A DNA stretch of 64,000 nucleotides, from assembly GCA_002082245.2 (NCBI GenBank), contig NBTC02000002.1:2232001-2296000 (forward strand). The letters run 5' to 3'. The stretch comes from Yersinia enterocolitica. Lineage in GTDB: Bacteria > Pseudomonadota > Gammaproteobacteria > Enterobacterales > Enterobacteriaceae. The notes below the pieces were generated by a model. The model searched no databases. It was not told the origin of the DNA and saw only the letters and a program-made list of their open reading frames with translations. The translations under genes were made by a program, and so were the position numbers. How positions within the stretch are numbered: the first letter of the stretch is position 1; each line of letters opens with the position of its first letter. Shown piece after piece: positions 40,474 to 51,930 of the stretch.

Positions 40474-40831
40474 TCACAACCCAAAGGTGTTTTTCGTTAT
40501 TGGTGTGGCTGTGAACACACTCTGCTATGTTGTGCAGTGCGCGCAATCCTCATGAACGTTAAGTTCACTCCGGTTGCTGTGCGCTGTACGCCTTGCTGAG
40601 TGTCTTCTCGCTCACACTGCAACAATGATTACCCATTGGCATTGCGATTATTTGAGAGACTCTATTACAGGTTACTCTTTATCTCAGTACATCTACGGAG
40701 AGATAAATTTCGGCTGTAATGTTTCAATTTTCAGCTTGTTCCAGATTGTTAAAGAGCAATATCTTAAACACGACTCGTTAAAGTCATCTTTAAGATATTC
40801 AGTTGATAATGTCTTTCACACATTATCGGAG
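40474..40831 (-). other. tRNA-Glu to 23S spacer
   Basis: This 358-bp transcribed spacer has no gene. It includes a boxA-like TGCTCTTTAACAA (minus strand, 40746-40758) for antitermination, and sequence near 40474-40500 that pairs with the 23S distal flank (CACCTTTGG-type) to form the processing stalk. Confidence 0.6.
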
Positions 40832-40907
40832 TGGCGTCCCCAAGGGGATTCGAACCCCTGTTACAGCCGTGAAAGGGCAGTGTCCTAGGCCTCTAGACGA
40901 TGGGGAC
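40832..40907 (-). tRNA. gltT: tRNA-Glu (anticodon UUC)
   Basis: This 76-nt cloverleaf starts GTCCCCATCGTCTAGAGG and ends GGGGACGCCA, with encoded CCA and anticodon loop CTTTCAC (TTC). The T-loop is GGTTCGAATCC. It lies in the 16S-23S spacer, making this a tRNA-Glu-type rRNA operon. The symbol is approximate; naming of gltT/U/V/W differs between strains. Confidence 0.95.
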
Positions 40908-41105
40908 ACAAAAATTTCTACTGAATCACTGATTCAGTATTTTTGTGTAAAGGTGAAAATGTGGTGACACATTCGAACGACTGATGCAGTAAAAACTCGA
41001 TACCGAGGTCTTATTACACAATCATCACCCTCATCAACAGGTGCTCTTGCTCATTTACATTCATCAGACAATCTGTGTGGACACTACGCAATGCGTATCG
41101 TTAGG

Positions 41106-42648
<1,543 letters not shown>

Positions 42649-42835
42649 AAGATTTGTTTGATTTGCTGCTAATAAAAGCAGCGATGCTCAAAGATTACTT
42701 TCTGCAAATAAGCATTCGAACCGAAGTTCAAATGTGTACTGCTTTGGTCACTCTTCAAGACTTTTATATTTTTTCTGCCTGTCGAAACAGGCTTCGATAT
42801 CGTCTTGCGAGTGCCCACACAGATTGTCTGATAAA

Positions 42836-42848
42836 TTGTTAAAGAGCG
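42836..42848 (-). promoter_or_regulatory. boxA-like antitermination site in the rRNA leader
   Basis: CGCTCTTTAACAA on the minus strand lies about 190 bp before the 16S gene and resembles the E. coli rrn boxA bound by NusB/S10. Confidence 0.65.
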
Positions 42849-42898
42849 TTCGTTACCCGTTTGCCTTTCGGCGAATCTTACGGTAACGCGGGAGGCAG

Positions 42899-42926
42899 AT
42901 AATACGCTTTCCCGCTGAAGAGTCAA
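42899..42926 (-). promoter_or_regulatory. rRNA operon promoter P2
   Basis: On the minus strand TTGACT is followed after 16 bases by TATTAT, then a GC-rich start. It lies about 120 bp downstream of P1, the usual arrangement. Confidence 0.75.
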
Positions 42927-43018
42927 GAGTTTCTTTGGTTTCTTTCGAAGTCAAAATCATTCTTTTCGCTTCCTGACCCGGCGAAGTATGTTTCGTTGTT
43001 CCCGGTCAGTGGAGGCGC

Positions 43019-43046
43019 ATTATAGGGAGTTCCTGCCAGCCTGCAA
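43019..43046 (-). promoter_or_regulatory. rRNA operon promoter P1 with UP-like element
   Basis: On the minus strand TTGCAG, a 16-base spacer and TATAAT are followed by a GCGCCTCC discriminator, typical of stringently controlled rrn P1. The AT-rich tract just upstream (about 43050-43075) fits an UP element. Confidence 0.8.
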
Positions 43047-43117
43047 CCCCTAATTTGAAAAAACTTTTCAACCGCTCATTAATACGGCAAAAATCGCAAA
43101 TATGGCGAAAAAGAAAA

Positions 43118-43146
43118 CAAAAAGGGGGCGATTTCTCGCCCCCTTG
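43118..43146 (-). terminator. Terminator after clpB
   Basis: AAGGGGGCGA and its exact complement form a 10-bp stem with a five-base loop, followed on the minus strand by TTTTTGTTTTC. Confidence 0.85.
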
Positions 43147-43157
43147 AGGATTAACGA

Positions 43158-45731
43158 TTACTGTCTGGCAATGATATGCCCGTTTTCCACATCTAAAGTA
43201 ACAGGTACTCCCGGGATTAATTTGCCGGAAAGTATCTGCTGCGCCAGCGGGTTCTCGATTTCCTGCTGAATCGCGCGTTTCAATGGCCGTGCACCATAAA
43301 CAGGGTCAAAGCCGGTTTCCCCCAGGAACTCCAACGCAGGTTGAGTAATGGTAACCTGATAGCCACGCTCTTCCAGACGTTTATACAGCCGCTCCAGTTG
43401 AATACTGGCAATTGAGGCCAGATGTGCTCGACCAAGCGGATGGAAGACAACCACCTCATCTATACGGTTAATAAATTCAGGACGGAAGTGATGGCTAACA
43501 ACCTCCATCACCATATTCTTCATTTCGGTATAACTTCTTTCACCGAAACGTTCCTGAATCAAATCTGAACCGAGGTTAGAGGTCATGATGACAACCGTGT
43601 TACGGAAATCAACCGTTCTCCCCTGCCCGTCAGTCAAGCGACCATCATCCAATACCTGCAACAAGATGTTGAACACATCAGGATGTGCTTTTTCCACTTC
43701 ATCTAACAAGATTACAGAATAAGGACGACGGCGCACCGCTTCCGTCAGATAACCACCTTCCTCATAGCCAACGTAGCCCGGAGGTGCACCAACCAGCCGA
43801 GATACGGAGTGTTTCTCCATAAACTCTGACATATCAATACGCACCATGGCATCGTCGCTGTCGAACAAGAACGTGGCCAATGCTTTACATAATTCAGTTT
43901 TACCTACCCCCGTCGGGCCTAAGAATAAGAAGGAACCAATTGGCCGGTTCGGATCTGATAACCCAGCACGACTACGGCGGATAGCATTGGATACTGCTTC
44001 GACTGCTTCATCCTGACCAATGACACGTTTATGCAGGTCTTGTTCCATGCGCAGCAGTTTATCGCGTTCACTTTCCAGCATGCGTGATACCGGAATACCC
44101 GTCCAGCGCGCCAGGACATCAGCAATCTCAACCTCAGTGACACGATTGCGCAGCAACTTCATGGTTTTCCCTTCCAGCGCATTGGCTGCCGCTAGCTGTT
44201 TTTCCAACTCAGGGATTTTACCGTACTGAAGTTCTGACATCCGAGCCAAGTCACCCACACGTCGAGCCTGTTCTAAGGTAATTTTGGCCTGTTCCAACTC
44301 AGTCTTAATATTCTGAGTCCCAGTCAGTGAGGCTTTTTCAGCTTTCCACTCTTCTTCCAGCTCAGAATACTCACGCTCTTTCTGCTCTAATTCGGTATTG
44401 AGCATTTCCAGCCGTTTTTTACTGGCGTCATCGGATTCTTTGTTCAGCGCTTGCTGTTCCAGTTTCAATTGGATAATTCGGCGCTCCAGCCGATCCAATG
44501 ATTCTGGTTTTGAATCCATTTGCATACGGATACTGGAACCGGCTTCATCGATCAGGTCAATGGCTTTATCCGGTAACTGGCGATCCGAAATATAACGGTG
44601 CGACAGTGTTGCCGCGGCAACAATTGCCGGGTCGGTGATCTGCACATGGTGATGCAGTTCATATCGCTCTTTAAGCCCGCGCAAAATAGCAATGGTGTCT
44701 TCGACTGTCGGTTCCGCAACATAGACTTTCTGGAAACGCCGCTCCAGCGCCGCATCCTTCTCTATATACTGGCGATATTCGTCCAGGGTGGTCGCACCGA
44801 CGCAATGCAGTTCACCGCGCGCTAACGCAGGTTTCAGCATGTTACCAGCATCCATCGCCCCATCGCCTTTCCCAGCGCCAACCATGGTATGCAATTCATC
44901 AATAAACAAGATCACACTACCTTCTTGTTTTGATAAATCGTTCAACACGCCTTTTAGACGCTCTTCAAATTCACCACGATACTTAGCACCGGCAATCAGT
45001 GAGCCCATATCTAATGACAGCACACGTTTATGTTTCAGGCCTTCAGGCACTTCGCCATTGACGATACGTTGTGCCAACCCTTCCACGATGGCGGTTTTAC
45101 CGACACCGGGTTCACCAATTAATACCGGGTTGTTTTTGGTACGACGTTGTAACACCTGAATAGTACGGCGAATCTCTTCATCACGGCCAATCACCGGATC
45201 AAGTTTCCCCTGCTCTGCACGCTCAGTCAGGTCGATAGTGAATTTTTTCAACACCTGACGCTGATCTTCGGCGCCTGGATCATCGACTTTGTCACCACCA
45301 CGCATATTTTCAATTGCCTTATCTATTTTATCAGTTGTTGCACCGGCAGCCTTTAACATGTCAGTTAAGGTGCCGCGGTCTTCAAGCACTGCCAACACGA
45401 ACAGTTCTGAAGAGATAAACTTATCTGCACGCTTTTGCGCTAACTTGTCACAAAGATTCAATACACGTACCAGCTCGTTTGATGGTTGAACATCACCGCC
45501 GGTACCTTCAACTTGTGGAAGACGACCTAAAGCCTGCTCAATGTCGCTGCGCAAACTGGCAACATTAATACCCGCCGAGGTCAACAATGGGCGAACCGTC
45601 CCCCCATCCTGATTGAGCAGTGCGCTCATCAAATGTAACGGTTCAATAAACTGGTTGTCGCGCCCAAGCGCTAAAGACTGGGCATCGGCGAGGGCAAGCT
45701 GGAATTTGCTAGTAAGACGATCCAGACGCAT
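43158..45731 (-). CDS. clpB: ATP-dependent disaggregase ClpB (Hsp104 family)
   Basis: ClpB is a hexameric AAA+ chaperone that, with DnaK, dissolves protein aggregates after heat stress. I chose the ATG at 45729-45731 ([14 protein letters not shown], 857 residues as in E. coli), preceded by GGAGGTGTT; the frame extends seven codons further without need. Order: Clp N-domain (about 1-145), first AAA+ with GEPGVGKT, a long coiled-coil middle domain (about 410-525), and second AAA+ with GPTGVGKT. A sigma-32 promoter precedes it. Confidence 0.98.
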   Translation of the reverse strand: MRLDRLTSKFQLALADAQSLALGRDNQFIEPLHLMSALLNQDGGTVRPLLTSAGINVASLRSDIEQALGRLPQVEGTGGDVQPSNELVRVLNLCDKLAQKRADKFISSELFVLAVLEDRGTLTDMLKAAGATTDKIDKAIENMRGGDKVDDPGAEDQRQVLKKFTIDLTERAEQGKLDPVIGRDEEIRRTIQVLQRRTKNNPVLIGEPGVGKTAIVEGLAQRIVNGEVPEGLKHKRVLSLDMGSLIAGAKYRGEFEERLKGVLNDLSKQEGSVILFIDELHTMVGAGKGDGAMDAGNMLKPALARGELHCVGATTLDEYRQYIEKDAALERRFQKVYVAEPTVEDTIAILRGLKERYELHHHVQITDPAIVAAATLSHRYISDRQLPDKAIDLIDEAGSSIRMQMDSKPESLDRLERRIIQLKLEQQALNKESDDASKKRLEMLNTELEQKEREYSELEEEWKAEKASLTGTQNIKTELEQAKITLEQARRVGDLARMSELQYGKIPELEKQLAAANALEGKTMKLLRNRVTEVEIADVLARWTGIPVSRMLESERDKLLRMEQDLHKRVIGQDEAVEAVSNAIRRSRAGLSDPNRPIGSFLFLGPTGVGKTELCKALATFLFDSDDAMVRIDMSEFMEKHSVSRLVGAPPGYVGYEEGGYLTEAVRRRPYSVILLDEVEKAHPDVFNILLQVLDDGRLTDGQGRTVDFRNTVVIMTSNLGSDLIQERFGERSYTEMKNMVMEVVSHHFRPEFINRIDEVVVFHPLGRAHLASIASIQLERLYKRLEERGYQVTITQPALEFLGETGFDPVYGARPLKRAIQQEIENPLAQQILSGKLIPGVPVTLDVENGHIIARQ

Positions 45732-45768
45732 AACACCTCCGATATTGGTCAAAATTGCTACTGGAGAT

Positions 45769-45798
45769 TAGATGAGGTCATCCCTCAAATTTTCAAGG
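45769..45798 (-). promoter_or_regulatory. Sigma-32 heat-shock promoter of clpB
   Basis: On the minus strand CTTGAA is followed after 14 bases by CCTCATCTA, close to the sigma-32 consensus CTTGAA-N13-17-CCCCATNTA and nearly identical to the E. coli clpB promoter. Confidence 0.85.
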
Positions 45799-45861
45799 TT
45801 ATTTCGACACTATATTTAAAGTAATTCGTTATGCGTCAGCGGATCGTCCTAATTCAGTAGG

Positions 45862-46596
45862 TTATATCAGCCAGACTAAACTTGCCATACGTCCAGTGAT
45901 TCCATCGCGCCGATAAGAGAAAAATTGCTGTTTTTCACTCACAGTACAGCGATTACCGCCATAAATAGCGTGAATGCCTGCAGCCTGTAGCCGCAAATGA
46001 GCCAATAGATAGATGTCAGCGAGATATTTAGTGCCTGAGGGAACAAAAGCAGAGGCGGATGCTGGGTCGATATTGATAAAGGCCTGTTTCACCTCTTCAC
46101 CCACTTCGAACTGCTGTGGGCCAATGGCTGGGCCTAACCAGGCAATAATAGAAGCAGGGGCCGCGTTGAACTGCGCCAGCGTCTGTTCAAGGACGCCAGC
46201 ACATAAACCGCGCCAACCAGCATGTGCGGCCGCAACTTCATCGCCTGCTAATGAACAAAACAGGACCGGTAGGCAATCTGCGGTCATTACGGTACAAACT
46301 TGCCCGGCAACCCGGCTATAAGCCGCGTCTGCCTGTACATCAGCTACCGCCTTACCATCCAGATGCAGGACACGAGTACCATGCACCTGCTCCAACCAAA
46401 CAGGCATTTGCGGCAAGCCAGCCAGTTCAACTAATCGCTGGCGATTAGCTGTCACACTGGCTGCAACATCACCAACATGGGTACCAAGGTTTAATGAATC
46501 ATAAGGCGATTCGCTGATACCACCGTGACGGGTGGTGCTACATGCCTTAACACCGGCAGGCATCGGCCAGTCTGGAAGTATCAGTTGGGGACTCAT
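45862..46596 (-). CDS. pgeF: Peptidoglycan editing factor PgeF (YfiH, laccase-domain)
   Basis: PgeF (YfiH) is a cytoplasmic multicopper-polyphenol-oxidoreductase-fold enzyme. In E. coli it removes aberrant L-Ser-containing peptidoglycan precursors; purine nucleoside and polyphenol activities are reported for the family. The 244-residue protein shows the metal-site motifs VWLEQVHG, MTADCLPVLF and HAGWRGLCAGV. I chose the ATG at 46596, whose first base overlaps the rluD stop (TAATG), giving tight coupling. The longer in-frame TTG at 46602 is unlikely. Confidence 0.92.
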   Translation of the reverse strand: MSPQLILPDWPMPAGVKACSTTRHGGISESPYDSLNLGTHVGDVAASVTANRQRLVELAGLPQMPVWLEQVHGTRVLHLDGKAVADVQADAAYSRVAGQVCTVMTADCLPVLFCSLAGDEVAAAHAGWRGLCAGVLEQTLAQFNAAPASIIAWLGPAIGPQQFEVGEEVKQAFINIDPASASAFVPSGTKYLADIYLLAHLRLQAAGIHAIYGGNRCTVSEKQQFFSYRRDGITGRMASLVWLI

Positions 46597-47573
46597 TACC
46601 AATCCATCTGGTCTTTGAATTCTTCAGTATCAGCCTTCAGCGCATTTATCAGCTCAACCATATCTTCTGGTAATGCTGCATGCCATTCCATTTGGATACC
46701 ACTGATAGGGTGATACAAACGCAGCATGGTTGCATGCAATGCCTGACGATCAAAACCACGCAGAATGGAAATAAAGGAATCAGAGGCGCCTCTAGGTGGG
46801 CGCGGACGGCCACCATAAAACTGATCACCCACCAGTGGATGGTTAATATGAGACATATGCACGCGGATCTGATGGGTACGGCCCGTTTCTAAACGCAAAC
46901 GCAGGCGGGTATGGGCGCGGAAATGCTCCATAATCCGGTAATGGGTAGTTGCTGGTTTACCCATTGGGTGCACAGCCATGTGAGTACGCTTGGTGGAATG
47001 ACGAGAAATTGGCTCATCGACCCGACCGCCCGCAGTCATATTGCCAATGGCTACGGCTTCATATTCACGGGTAATTTCACGCGCTTGCAGTGCTTCAACC
47101 AAACGCGTTTGTGCCGGAACCGTTTTTGCTACTACCATCAAACCAGTAGTATCTTTATCCAGGCGATGAACGATACCCGCGCGCGGGACATCCATGATTT
47201 CAGGATAATAATAGAGCAGCGCATTCAGAACCGTACCATCTGGGTTGCCGGCTCCGGGATGCACAACTAAACCACGGGGTTTATTAATGACCAAAATATC
47301 GTTATCTTCATAGACGATATCCAGTGGGATGTCTTGAGGCGCCCAGCGGGCATCTTCCTCAATTTGCGCGTCAATGGCGACGAGCTCACCACCCAACACT
47401 TTTTCTTTAGGCTTATTAATTGTTTTACCGTCGACTGTAACCCTGTCTTCCAAAATCCACTCTTTTATGCGAGATCTTGAATAATCAGGGAACAATTCGG
47501 CCAAAGCCTGATCTAACCGTTGACCGAGTTGAGATTCGGCCACCGTTGCGCTGAGTTGTACTTGTTGTGCCAT
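46596..47573 (-). CDS. rluD: 23S rRNA pseudouridine(1911/1915/1917) synthase
   Basis: RluD makes three pseudouridines in helix 69 of 23S rRNA, needed for normal 50S assembly and termination. The 325-residue protein has an S4 domain (about 17-75, RLDQALAELFPDYSRSRIKEWI) and the RluA-type catalytic domain with HRLDKDTTGLMV (catalytic D139). The next motif, GRTHQIRVHMSHINHPLVGD, is also clear. It is divergent from bamD and coupled to pgeF. Confidence 0.97.
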   Translation of the reverse strand: MAQQVQLSATVAESQLGQRLDQALAELFPDYSRSRIKEWILEDRVTVDGKTINKPKEKVLGGELVAIDAQIEEDARWAPQDIPLDIVYEDNDILVINKPRGLVVHPGAGNPDGTVLNALLYYYPEIMDVPRAGIVHRLDKDTTGLMVVAKTVPAQTRLVEALQAREITREYEAVAIGNMTAGGRVDEPISRHSTKRTHMAVHPMGKPATTHYRIMEHFRAHTRLRLRLETGRTHQIRVHMSHINHPLVGDQFYGGRPRPPRGASDSFISILRGFDRQALHATMLRLYHPISGIQMEWHAALPEDMVELINALKADTEEFKDQMDW

Positions 47574-47708
47574 ATGCAGCTTCTTGTTCGTTAACGTTGG
47601 GTTTTGACGGCGATGCCGTTTAATATAATGTGCTATTGTATCTAGATCTTTGTCGGGAGCTTAACGGACAGTCTCCCGGAATAACACTTCGAGGATAATC
47701 AAAACGTC

Positions 47709-48440
47709 ATGACGCGTATGAAATATCTGGTGGCTGCCGCCACGTTGAGCCTGGTGCTGACCGGTTGCTCCAGTAACAAGGACGTGGTTCCCGATAACCC
47801 GCCTTCTGAGCTCTATGCTACCGCTCAGCAAAAACTGCAGGACGGTAACTTTAAGGGAGCTATTACGCAACTAGAAGCGTTAGATAACCGCTATCCTTTC
47901 GGGCCTTACTCCCAACAAGTTCAGCTTGATTTGATTTATGCGTATTATAAATCTGCTGATCTGCCGTTGGCGCAAGCCTCAATCGATCGCTTTATGCGCC
48001 TCAATCCAACACATCCTAACATCGATTACGTATTATATATGCGTGGTTTGACTGACATGGCTCTGGATGACAGCGCATTGCAAGGTTTCTTCGGGATTGA
48101 TCGTTCAGACCGCGACCCGCAACATGCCAAGGCCGCATTCCGCGATTTTAACCAGTTGATTCAAAACTATCCGAACAGCCAGTACGCAACTGATGCGCAA
48201 AAACGCCTGACGTTCTTGAAAAATCGTCTGGCCAAGCATGAACTGGCCGTGGCGCAATATTACACTAAACGAGGCGCTTACGTCGCGGTAGTTAACCGTG
48301 TAGAACAAATGTTGAGAGATTATCCTGATACTCAAGCAACCCGTGATGCGTTGCCATTGATGGAAAATGCTTATAAACAACTGCAACTCAATGCCGAGGC
48401 AGACAAAGTTGCCAAGATAATTGCAGCGAACCCAGCCTGA
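47709..48440 (+). CDS. bamD: Outer-membrane assembly lipoprotein BamD
   Basis: BamD (YfiO) is the essential lipoprotein of the BAM complex that folds beta-barrel proteins into the outer membrane. The 243-residue protein begins with a lipoprotein signal and lipobox LVLTGC (C20), then five TPR repeats, for example [21 protein letters not shown]. coli BamD is nearly the same length and sequence. Confidence 0.97.
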   Translation: MTRMKYLVAAATLSLVLTGCSSNKDVVPDNPPSELYATAQQKLQDGNFKGAITQLEALDNRYPFGPYSQQVQLDLIYAYYKSADLPLAQASIDRFMRLNPTHPNIDYVLYMRGLTDMALDDSALQGFFGIDRSDRDPQHAKAAFRDFNQLIQNYPNSQYATDAQKRLTFLKNRLAKHELAVAQYYTKRGAYVAVVNRVEQMLRDYPDTQATRDALPLMENAYKQLQLNAEADKVAKIIAANPA

Positions 48441-48466
48441 TATTGTCTGGCTCGATAAAATAACAA

Positions 48467-48490
48467 ACGGCAGCCTAGGCTGCCGTTTTC
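48467..48490 (+). terminator. Terminator after bamD
   Basis: AACGGCAG-cctagg-CTGCCGTTTTC is a compact hairpin with a T-run. The rest of the 366-bp gap to raiA has no gene. Confidence 0.8.
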
Positions 48491-48725
48491 AATTCTTGCC
48501 TTACGGCAGATGTTCACTTTACTGGTGTAGGCCGAGAAAACTCACTGCATCAGACTATCGCGCTAATATGCTATCTAAAACAGAAAAATAACGCCGTTTT
48601 TAACTGAATGCAGGCAATATAACTTATCAATAATGCGGCATTATAATCAATGATTCAAGCCCCCAGCCGCTATTCCTGACGTTGAATCACAGTTCCCATG
48701 ACCTTTGCAAAAAGTGACAAAAAAA

Positions 48726-48741
48726 AGTGACCTTGATCATA
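48726..48741. promoter_or_regulatory. CRP-like site upstream of raiA
   Basis: AGTGA-CCTTGA-TCATA matches the CRP consensus TGTGA-N6-TCACA at 8 of 10 positions, about 65 bp before the raiA start. Binding is inferred from the pattern. Confidence 0.45.
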
Positions 48742-48806
48742 CATTTTGTGAGAAAGAGAGGTATGCTGAAGTTATCCAAGACGGAGCAGACAGAGAGGTA
48801 AGTCAT

Positions 48807-49169
48807 ATGACAGTCAACATTACCAGTAAGCAAATGGATATTACCCCAGCAATTCGCAAGCATGTTGAAGACCGTCTCACCAAACTGGATAAATGGCAGG
48901 CCCAGTTAATAAACCCGCACATCGTACTGTCTAAAGGTCCACAAGGATTTGTTGCCGATGCAACTATCAGTACACCAATGGGGCCATTGGTTGCCAGTGC
49001 CAAACATGATGATATGTATGCTGCAATTAATGAGCTTATCACCAAACTAGAACGCCAATTAAATAAAGTGCAGCACAAAGGTGAAGCTCGCCGCGCAGCA
49101 AGTAGTGTTAAAGAAGCTAATCTGGAATCAGTAGATGTAGAGGAAGAAGAGTCCGAGCAAGAACAATAG
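48807..49169 (+). CDS. raiA: Ribosome-associated translation inhibitor RaiA (protein Y)
   Basis: RaiA (YfiA, pY) binds the 30S decoding region in stationary phase and cold shock and keeps ribosomes as inactive 70S. I chose the ATG at 48807 ([11 protein letters not shown]), which has GAGAGG upstream and matches the E. coli N terminus; the frame is open back to 48705 but that part is not conserved. The 120-residue protein has the HPF/RaiA fold and an acidic C-terminal tail ([12 protein letters not shown]) a few residues longer than in E. coli. Confidence 0.95.
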   Translation: MTVNITSKQMDITPAIRKHVEDRLTKLDKWQAQLINPHIVLSKGPQGFVADATISTPMGPLVASAKHDDMYAAINELITKLERQLNKVQHKGEARRAASSVKEANLESVDVEEEESEQEQ

Positions 49170-49197
49170 CCGGAGCCATCCATCTCATTTCGGATCT

Positions 49198-49222
49198 AAC
49201 GCGCCTTTGGGCGCGTTTTTTA
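49198..49222 (+). terminator. Terminator after raiA
   Basis: AACGCGCC-ttt-GGGCGCGTTTTTTATT forms a GC-rich hairpin with a T-run. Confidence 0.8.
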
Positions 49223-49251
49223 TTGACAGCAATTCAGGCTGGCGGTTAATT
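49223..49251 (+). promoter_or_regulatory. pheL-pheA promoter
   Basis: TTGACA is followed after exactly 17 bases by TTAATT. The -35 is perfect and the -10 poor. It lies about 90 bp before the leader peptide. Confidence 0.55.
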
Positions 49252-49338
49252 TAGAGTCTGATCAGTTTTAAGAACTGACTTTCTTTACTATTTTTTTCGT
49301 GGCAACACACTTACGAGTAAAACAGGTAACCAGTAACG

Positions 49339-49386
49339 ATGATCAATAAAGTGTTTTTCTTCGCATTCTTTTTTACCTTCCCCTGA
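49339..49386 (+). CDS. pheL: pheA operon leader peptide
   Basis: This 15-residue peptide, MINKVFFFAFFFTFP, has seven Phe codons and is the sensor of the pheA attenuator. E. coli PheL ends in the same FFFAFFFTFP. When charged tRNA-Phe is scarce, the ribosome stalls here, which frees the downstream antiterminator. Confidence 0.95.
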   Translation: MINKVFFFAFFFTFP

Positions 49387-49460
49387 TTGGGAGGCGTTTC
49401 GTCGTGTGATAAAGAATGCGAAGACGAACAACAAAGCCTCCCAAGCGGGAGGCTTTTTTT
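49358..49460 (+). promoter_or_regulatory. pheA transcriptional attenuator
   Basis: The Phe codons (TCTTCGCATTCTTT, 49358-49371) pair perfectly over 14 bp with 49411-49424. GGGAGGC at 49389-49395 and again at 49447-49453 compete for GCCTCCC at 49436-49442; the second pairing, followed by seven T residues, is the terminator (49436-49460). This is a complete phe-type attenuation switch. Confidence 0.9.
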
Positions 49461-49465
49461 ATGTG

Positions 49466-49536
49466 TATATCCTCGTCATACTTCAAGCTGCATGTGCATT
49501 GGCTACCTTCCTGCTGCTCGAATTATTTAGGGTATA
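49466..49536. repeat. Internally deleted ERIC-like element between the pheA attenuator and pheA
   Basis: The left end, TATATCCTCGTCATACTTCA, with GCTGCATGTGCATTGGCT after it, and the right end, AATTATTTAGGGTATA, match ERIC termini. The central core is missing, leaving 71 bp. It occupies most of the roughly 100 bp between the attenuator and the pheA start. Confidence 0.65.
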
Positions 49537-49564
49537 ATCATTCAGAAAAATAAGGCAAATCCCT

Positions 49565-50722
49565 ATGACCGATAATCCATTACTGGTGCTACGTGAACGC
49601 ATCAGCGCACTAGACTTAAAACTGCTCGCCTTGCTGGCAGAGCGGCGTGAATTAGCAGTGGATGTCGCTAAAGCTAAGCAGCTCCATCATCGTCCTATTC
49701 GCGATAAAGAGCGTGAACGTGACTTACTGGATGCCTTGATAACTGCCGCTAAGCCCTATGACCTCGACGGATTCTATGTCACTCGTCTGTTCCAACTTAT
49801 TATCGAAGACTCGGTCTTAACTCAGCAGGCACTGTTACAACATCAGCTTAATCAAACCGCCCTGCATTCTGCCCGTATCGCTTTCCTGGGCCCAAAAGGC
49901 TCTTATTCACATCTGGCTGCACGTCAATATGCCGCTCGTCATTTTGAGCAACTGATTGAATGTGGTTGTCAGAAATTCCAAGATATTTTCACTCAGGTAG
50001 AAACCGGGCAAGCGGATTACGCCGTCTTACCGATAGAGAACACCAGTTCCGGCTCTATTAACGACGTTTATGATTTGCTGCAACACACCAGTTTGTTCAT
50101 CGTAGGGGAAATAACCAACCCTATTGACCACTGTGTTCTGGTTGCAACTGAAACTGACCTGAGCAAAATCGAAACCGTATACAGTCACCCACAACCTTTC
50201 CAGCAGTGCAGCCAGTTCATTAATCGTTTCCCTCATTGGAAAATTGAGTATTGCGAAAGCACTGCTGCGGCGATGGAAAAAGTGGCACAAATGAACTCGC
50301 CAACAGCCGCCGCTCTGGGTAGTGAAGCCGGTGGTGCACTGTATAATTTGCAGGTGCTGGAACATAATCTGGCGAATCAGCAACAAAATATCACTCGCTT
50401 CATTGTTCTTGCCCGTAAGTCCATTGAAGTTTCAGAGCAGATACCGGCCAAAACCACCTTAATTATGGCGACGGGTCAGCAATCAGGGGCACTGGTTGAA
50501 GCACTATTAGTGCTGCGAGACCACGGTATCATCATGACGAAACTGGAATCCCGCCCGATTAATGGCAATCCGTGGGAAGAGATGTTTTATATTGATGTGC
50601 AGGCTAATTTACGGTCCGATTCGATGCAAAAAGCGCTGGCAGACTTAGCACCTATTACCCGTTCATTGAAAATATTGGGTTGCTACCCAAGCGAGAACGT
50701 GATTCCGGTCAATCCAAGTTAA
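49565..50722 (+). CDS. pheA: Bifunctional chorismate mutase/prephenate dehydratase
   Basis: PheA converts chorismate to prephenate and then to phenylpyruvate, the phenylalanine branch. The 385-residue protein has an AroQ chorismate mutase domain (about 1-90, [30 protein letters not shown]). A prephenate dehydratase domain covers about 100-285 ([30 protein letters not shown]) and a Phe-binding ACT domain about 295-385 ([18 protein letters not shown]). Controlled by the pheL attenuator, and convergent with tyrA. Confidence 0.97.
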   Translation: MTDNPLLVLRERISALDLKLLALLAERRELAVDVAKAKQLHHRPIRDKERERDLLDALITAAKPYDLDGFYVTRLFQLIIEDSVLTQQALLQHQLNQTALHSARIAFLGPKGSYSHLAARQYAARHFEQLIECGCQKFQDIFTQVETGQADYAVLPIENTSSGSINDVYDLLQHTSLFIVGEITNPIDHCVLVATETDLSKIETVYSHPQPFQQCSQFINRFPHWKIEYCESTAAAMEKVAQMNSPTAAALGSEAGGALYNLQVLEHNLANQQQNITRFIVLARKSIEVSEQIPAKTTLIMATGQQSGALVEALLVLRDHGIIMTKLESRPINGNPWEEMFYIDVQANLRSDSMQKALADLAPITRSLKILGCYPSENVIPVNPS

Positions 50723-50757
50723 CGCAGCTTTAGAGATTCACAACGCTTAGGATTTAC

Positions 50758-50779
50758 AAGGCCCAAGGATGGGCCGAGT
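50758..50779. terminator. Possible convergent hairpin between pheA and tyrA
   Basis: GGCCC-aaggat-GGGCC forms a short stem in the 84-bp gap between converging genes. There is no T-run, so this is a weak call. Confidence 0.35.
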
Positions 50780-50806
50780 AACAAGTGCAACCAATGACGG
50801 GTATGA

Positions 50807-51928
50807 TTATAGCCGGCTATCGTTCGCCTGACGCAGCAATGAACGGCTCTCCACCAGAAAACGCTCTGCATAATCGCCAAACCAGTGCTCAACTTTCTGA
50901 AAACTTTGGACAAAGGCTTGTTTATCACTCTGCTCGAGCAAAGTAATCGCTTCACCAAAGCGTTTGTAATAACGTTTAATTAGCGCCAGATTATCTTCCG
51001 AAGACATAATAATATCGGCATAAAGCTGTGGGTCTTGCGCAAACAACCGCCCAACCATCGCCAGTTCCAGACGATAAATCGGTGAAGACAGTGCCAACAA
51101 TTGCTCTAGCTGCACGTTTTCCTCAGCCAGATGTAGCCCATAGGCAAAGGTCGCAAAATGCCGTAATGCCTGAATAAATGCCATATTCTGATCATGTTCG
51201 ACAGCGCTGATGCGGTGTAATCTTGCCCCCCATACCTGTAACTGCTCCAACAGCCACTGGTATGCTTGCGGGTCGCGACCATCACAATACACCACCACTT
51301 GCTTCGCCAGACTGCCCACATCAGGGCCAAACATCGGATGCAGACCCACAACCGGCCCTTCATGAGCAGCCAGCATGGCTTGCAGCGGCTTGTTTTTCAC
51401 CGAAGCGAGATCCAATAAAATGCAATCTGGCGGTAATTTTGGCAATCGCCCAATCACTTCTTCAGTGATATGGATGGGTACACTAACAATCACCATACCA
51501 GCATCCGCCAGAATGGACTCAGCCTGTGGCCAGTCCTCTTGCTCCAGTGTTTTCACCTGGTAACCAGACAAGCCCAGCATGCGGCTAAATAAACGCCCCA
51601 TCTGCCCTTGCCCACCGATAATGACTACGGGCCGCAATTGTGGGCACAAGGTTTTAAAACCTTTGTCATTCTCGCTGGTATAAGACTCTCGCATTATCCG
51701 ACGCAATACGTCTTCAATCAAATCCGGCGGTACACCTAAAGCCTCAGCTTCCTGTCGGCGTGAGGCCAACATCAAAGCCTCACGATCTGGAACATAAATA
51801 GGTAAACCATAACGGCTTTTAACTTCACCTACTTCTGCCACTAAATGCAGGCGTTTAGCCAGCAAGTCCAACAGGGCTTTATCGACTTCATCAATTTGAT
51901 CGCGTAAAGCGGTCAGTTCAGCCACCAT
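50807..51928 (-). CDS. tyrA: Bifunctional chorismate mutase/prephenate dehydrogenase
   Basis: TyrA makes 4-hydroxyphenylpyruvate from chorismate via prephenate, using NAD+, and is inhibited by tyrosine. The 373-residue protein has an AroQ mutase domain (about 1-90, [30 protein letters not shown]) and a dehydrogenase domain beginning with the Rossmann loop [14 protein letters not shown] (about 104-117). It starts 2 bp after aroF ends and forms the aroF-tyrA operon. Confidence 0.97.
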   Translation of the reverse strand: MVAELTALRDQIDEVDKALLDLLAKRLHLVAEVGEVKSRYGLPIYVPDREALMLASRRQEAEALGVPPDLIEDVLRRIMRESYTSENDKGFKTLCPQLRPVVIIGGQGQMGRLFSRMLGLSGYQVKTLEQEDWPQAESILADAGMVIVSVPIHITEEVIGRLPKLPPDCILLDLASVKNKPLQAMLAAHEGPVVGLHPMFGPDVGSLAKQVVVYCDGRDPQAYQWLLEQLQVWGARLHRISAVEHDQNMAFIQALRHFATFAYGLHLAEENVQLEQLLALSSPIYRLELAMVGRLFAQDPQLYADIIMSSEDNLALIKRYYKRFGEAITLLEQSDKQAFVQSFQKVEHWFGDYAERFLVESRSLLRQANDSRL

Positions 51929-51930
51929 AC

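Noticed and set aside
43919..45489. Open frames inside clpB on both strands
   Set aside because: They are shadows of the highly expressed clpB frame and have no ribosome binding sites.
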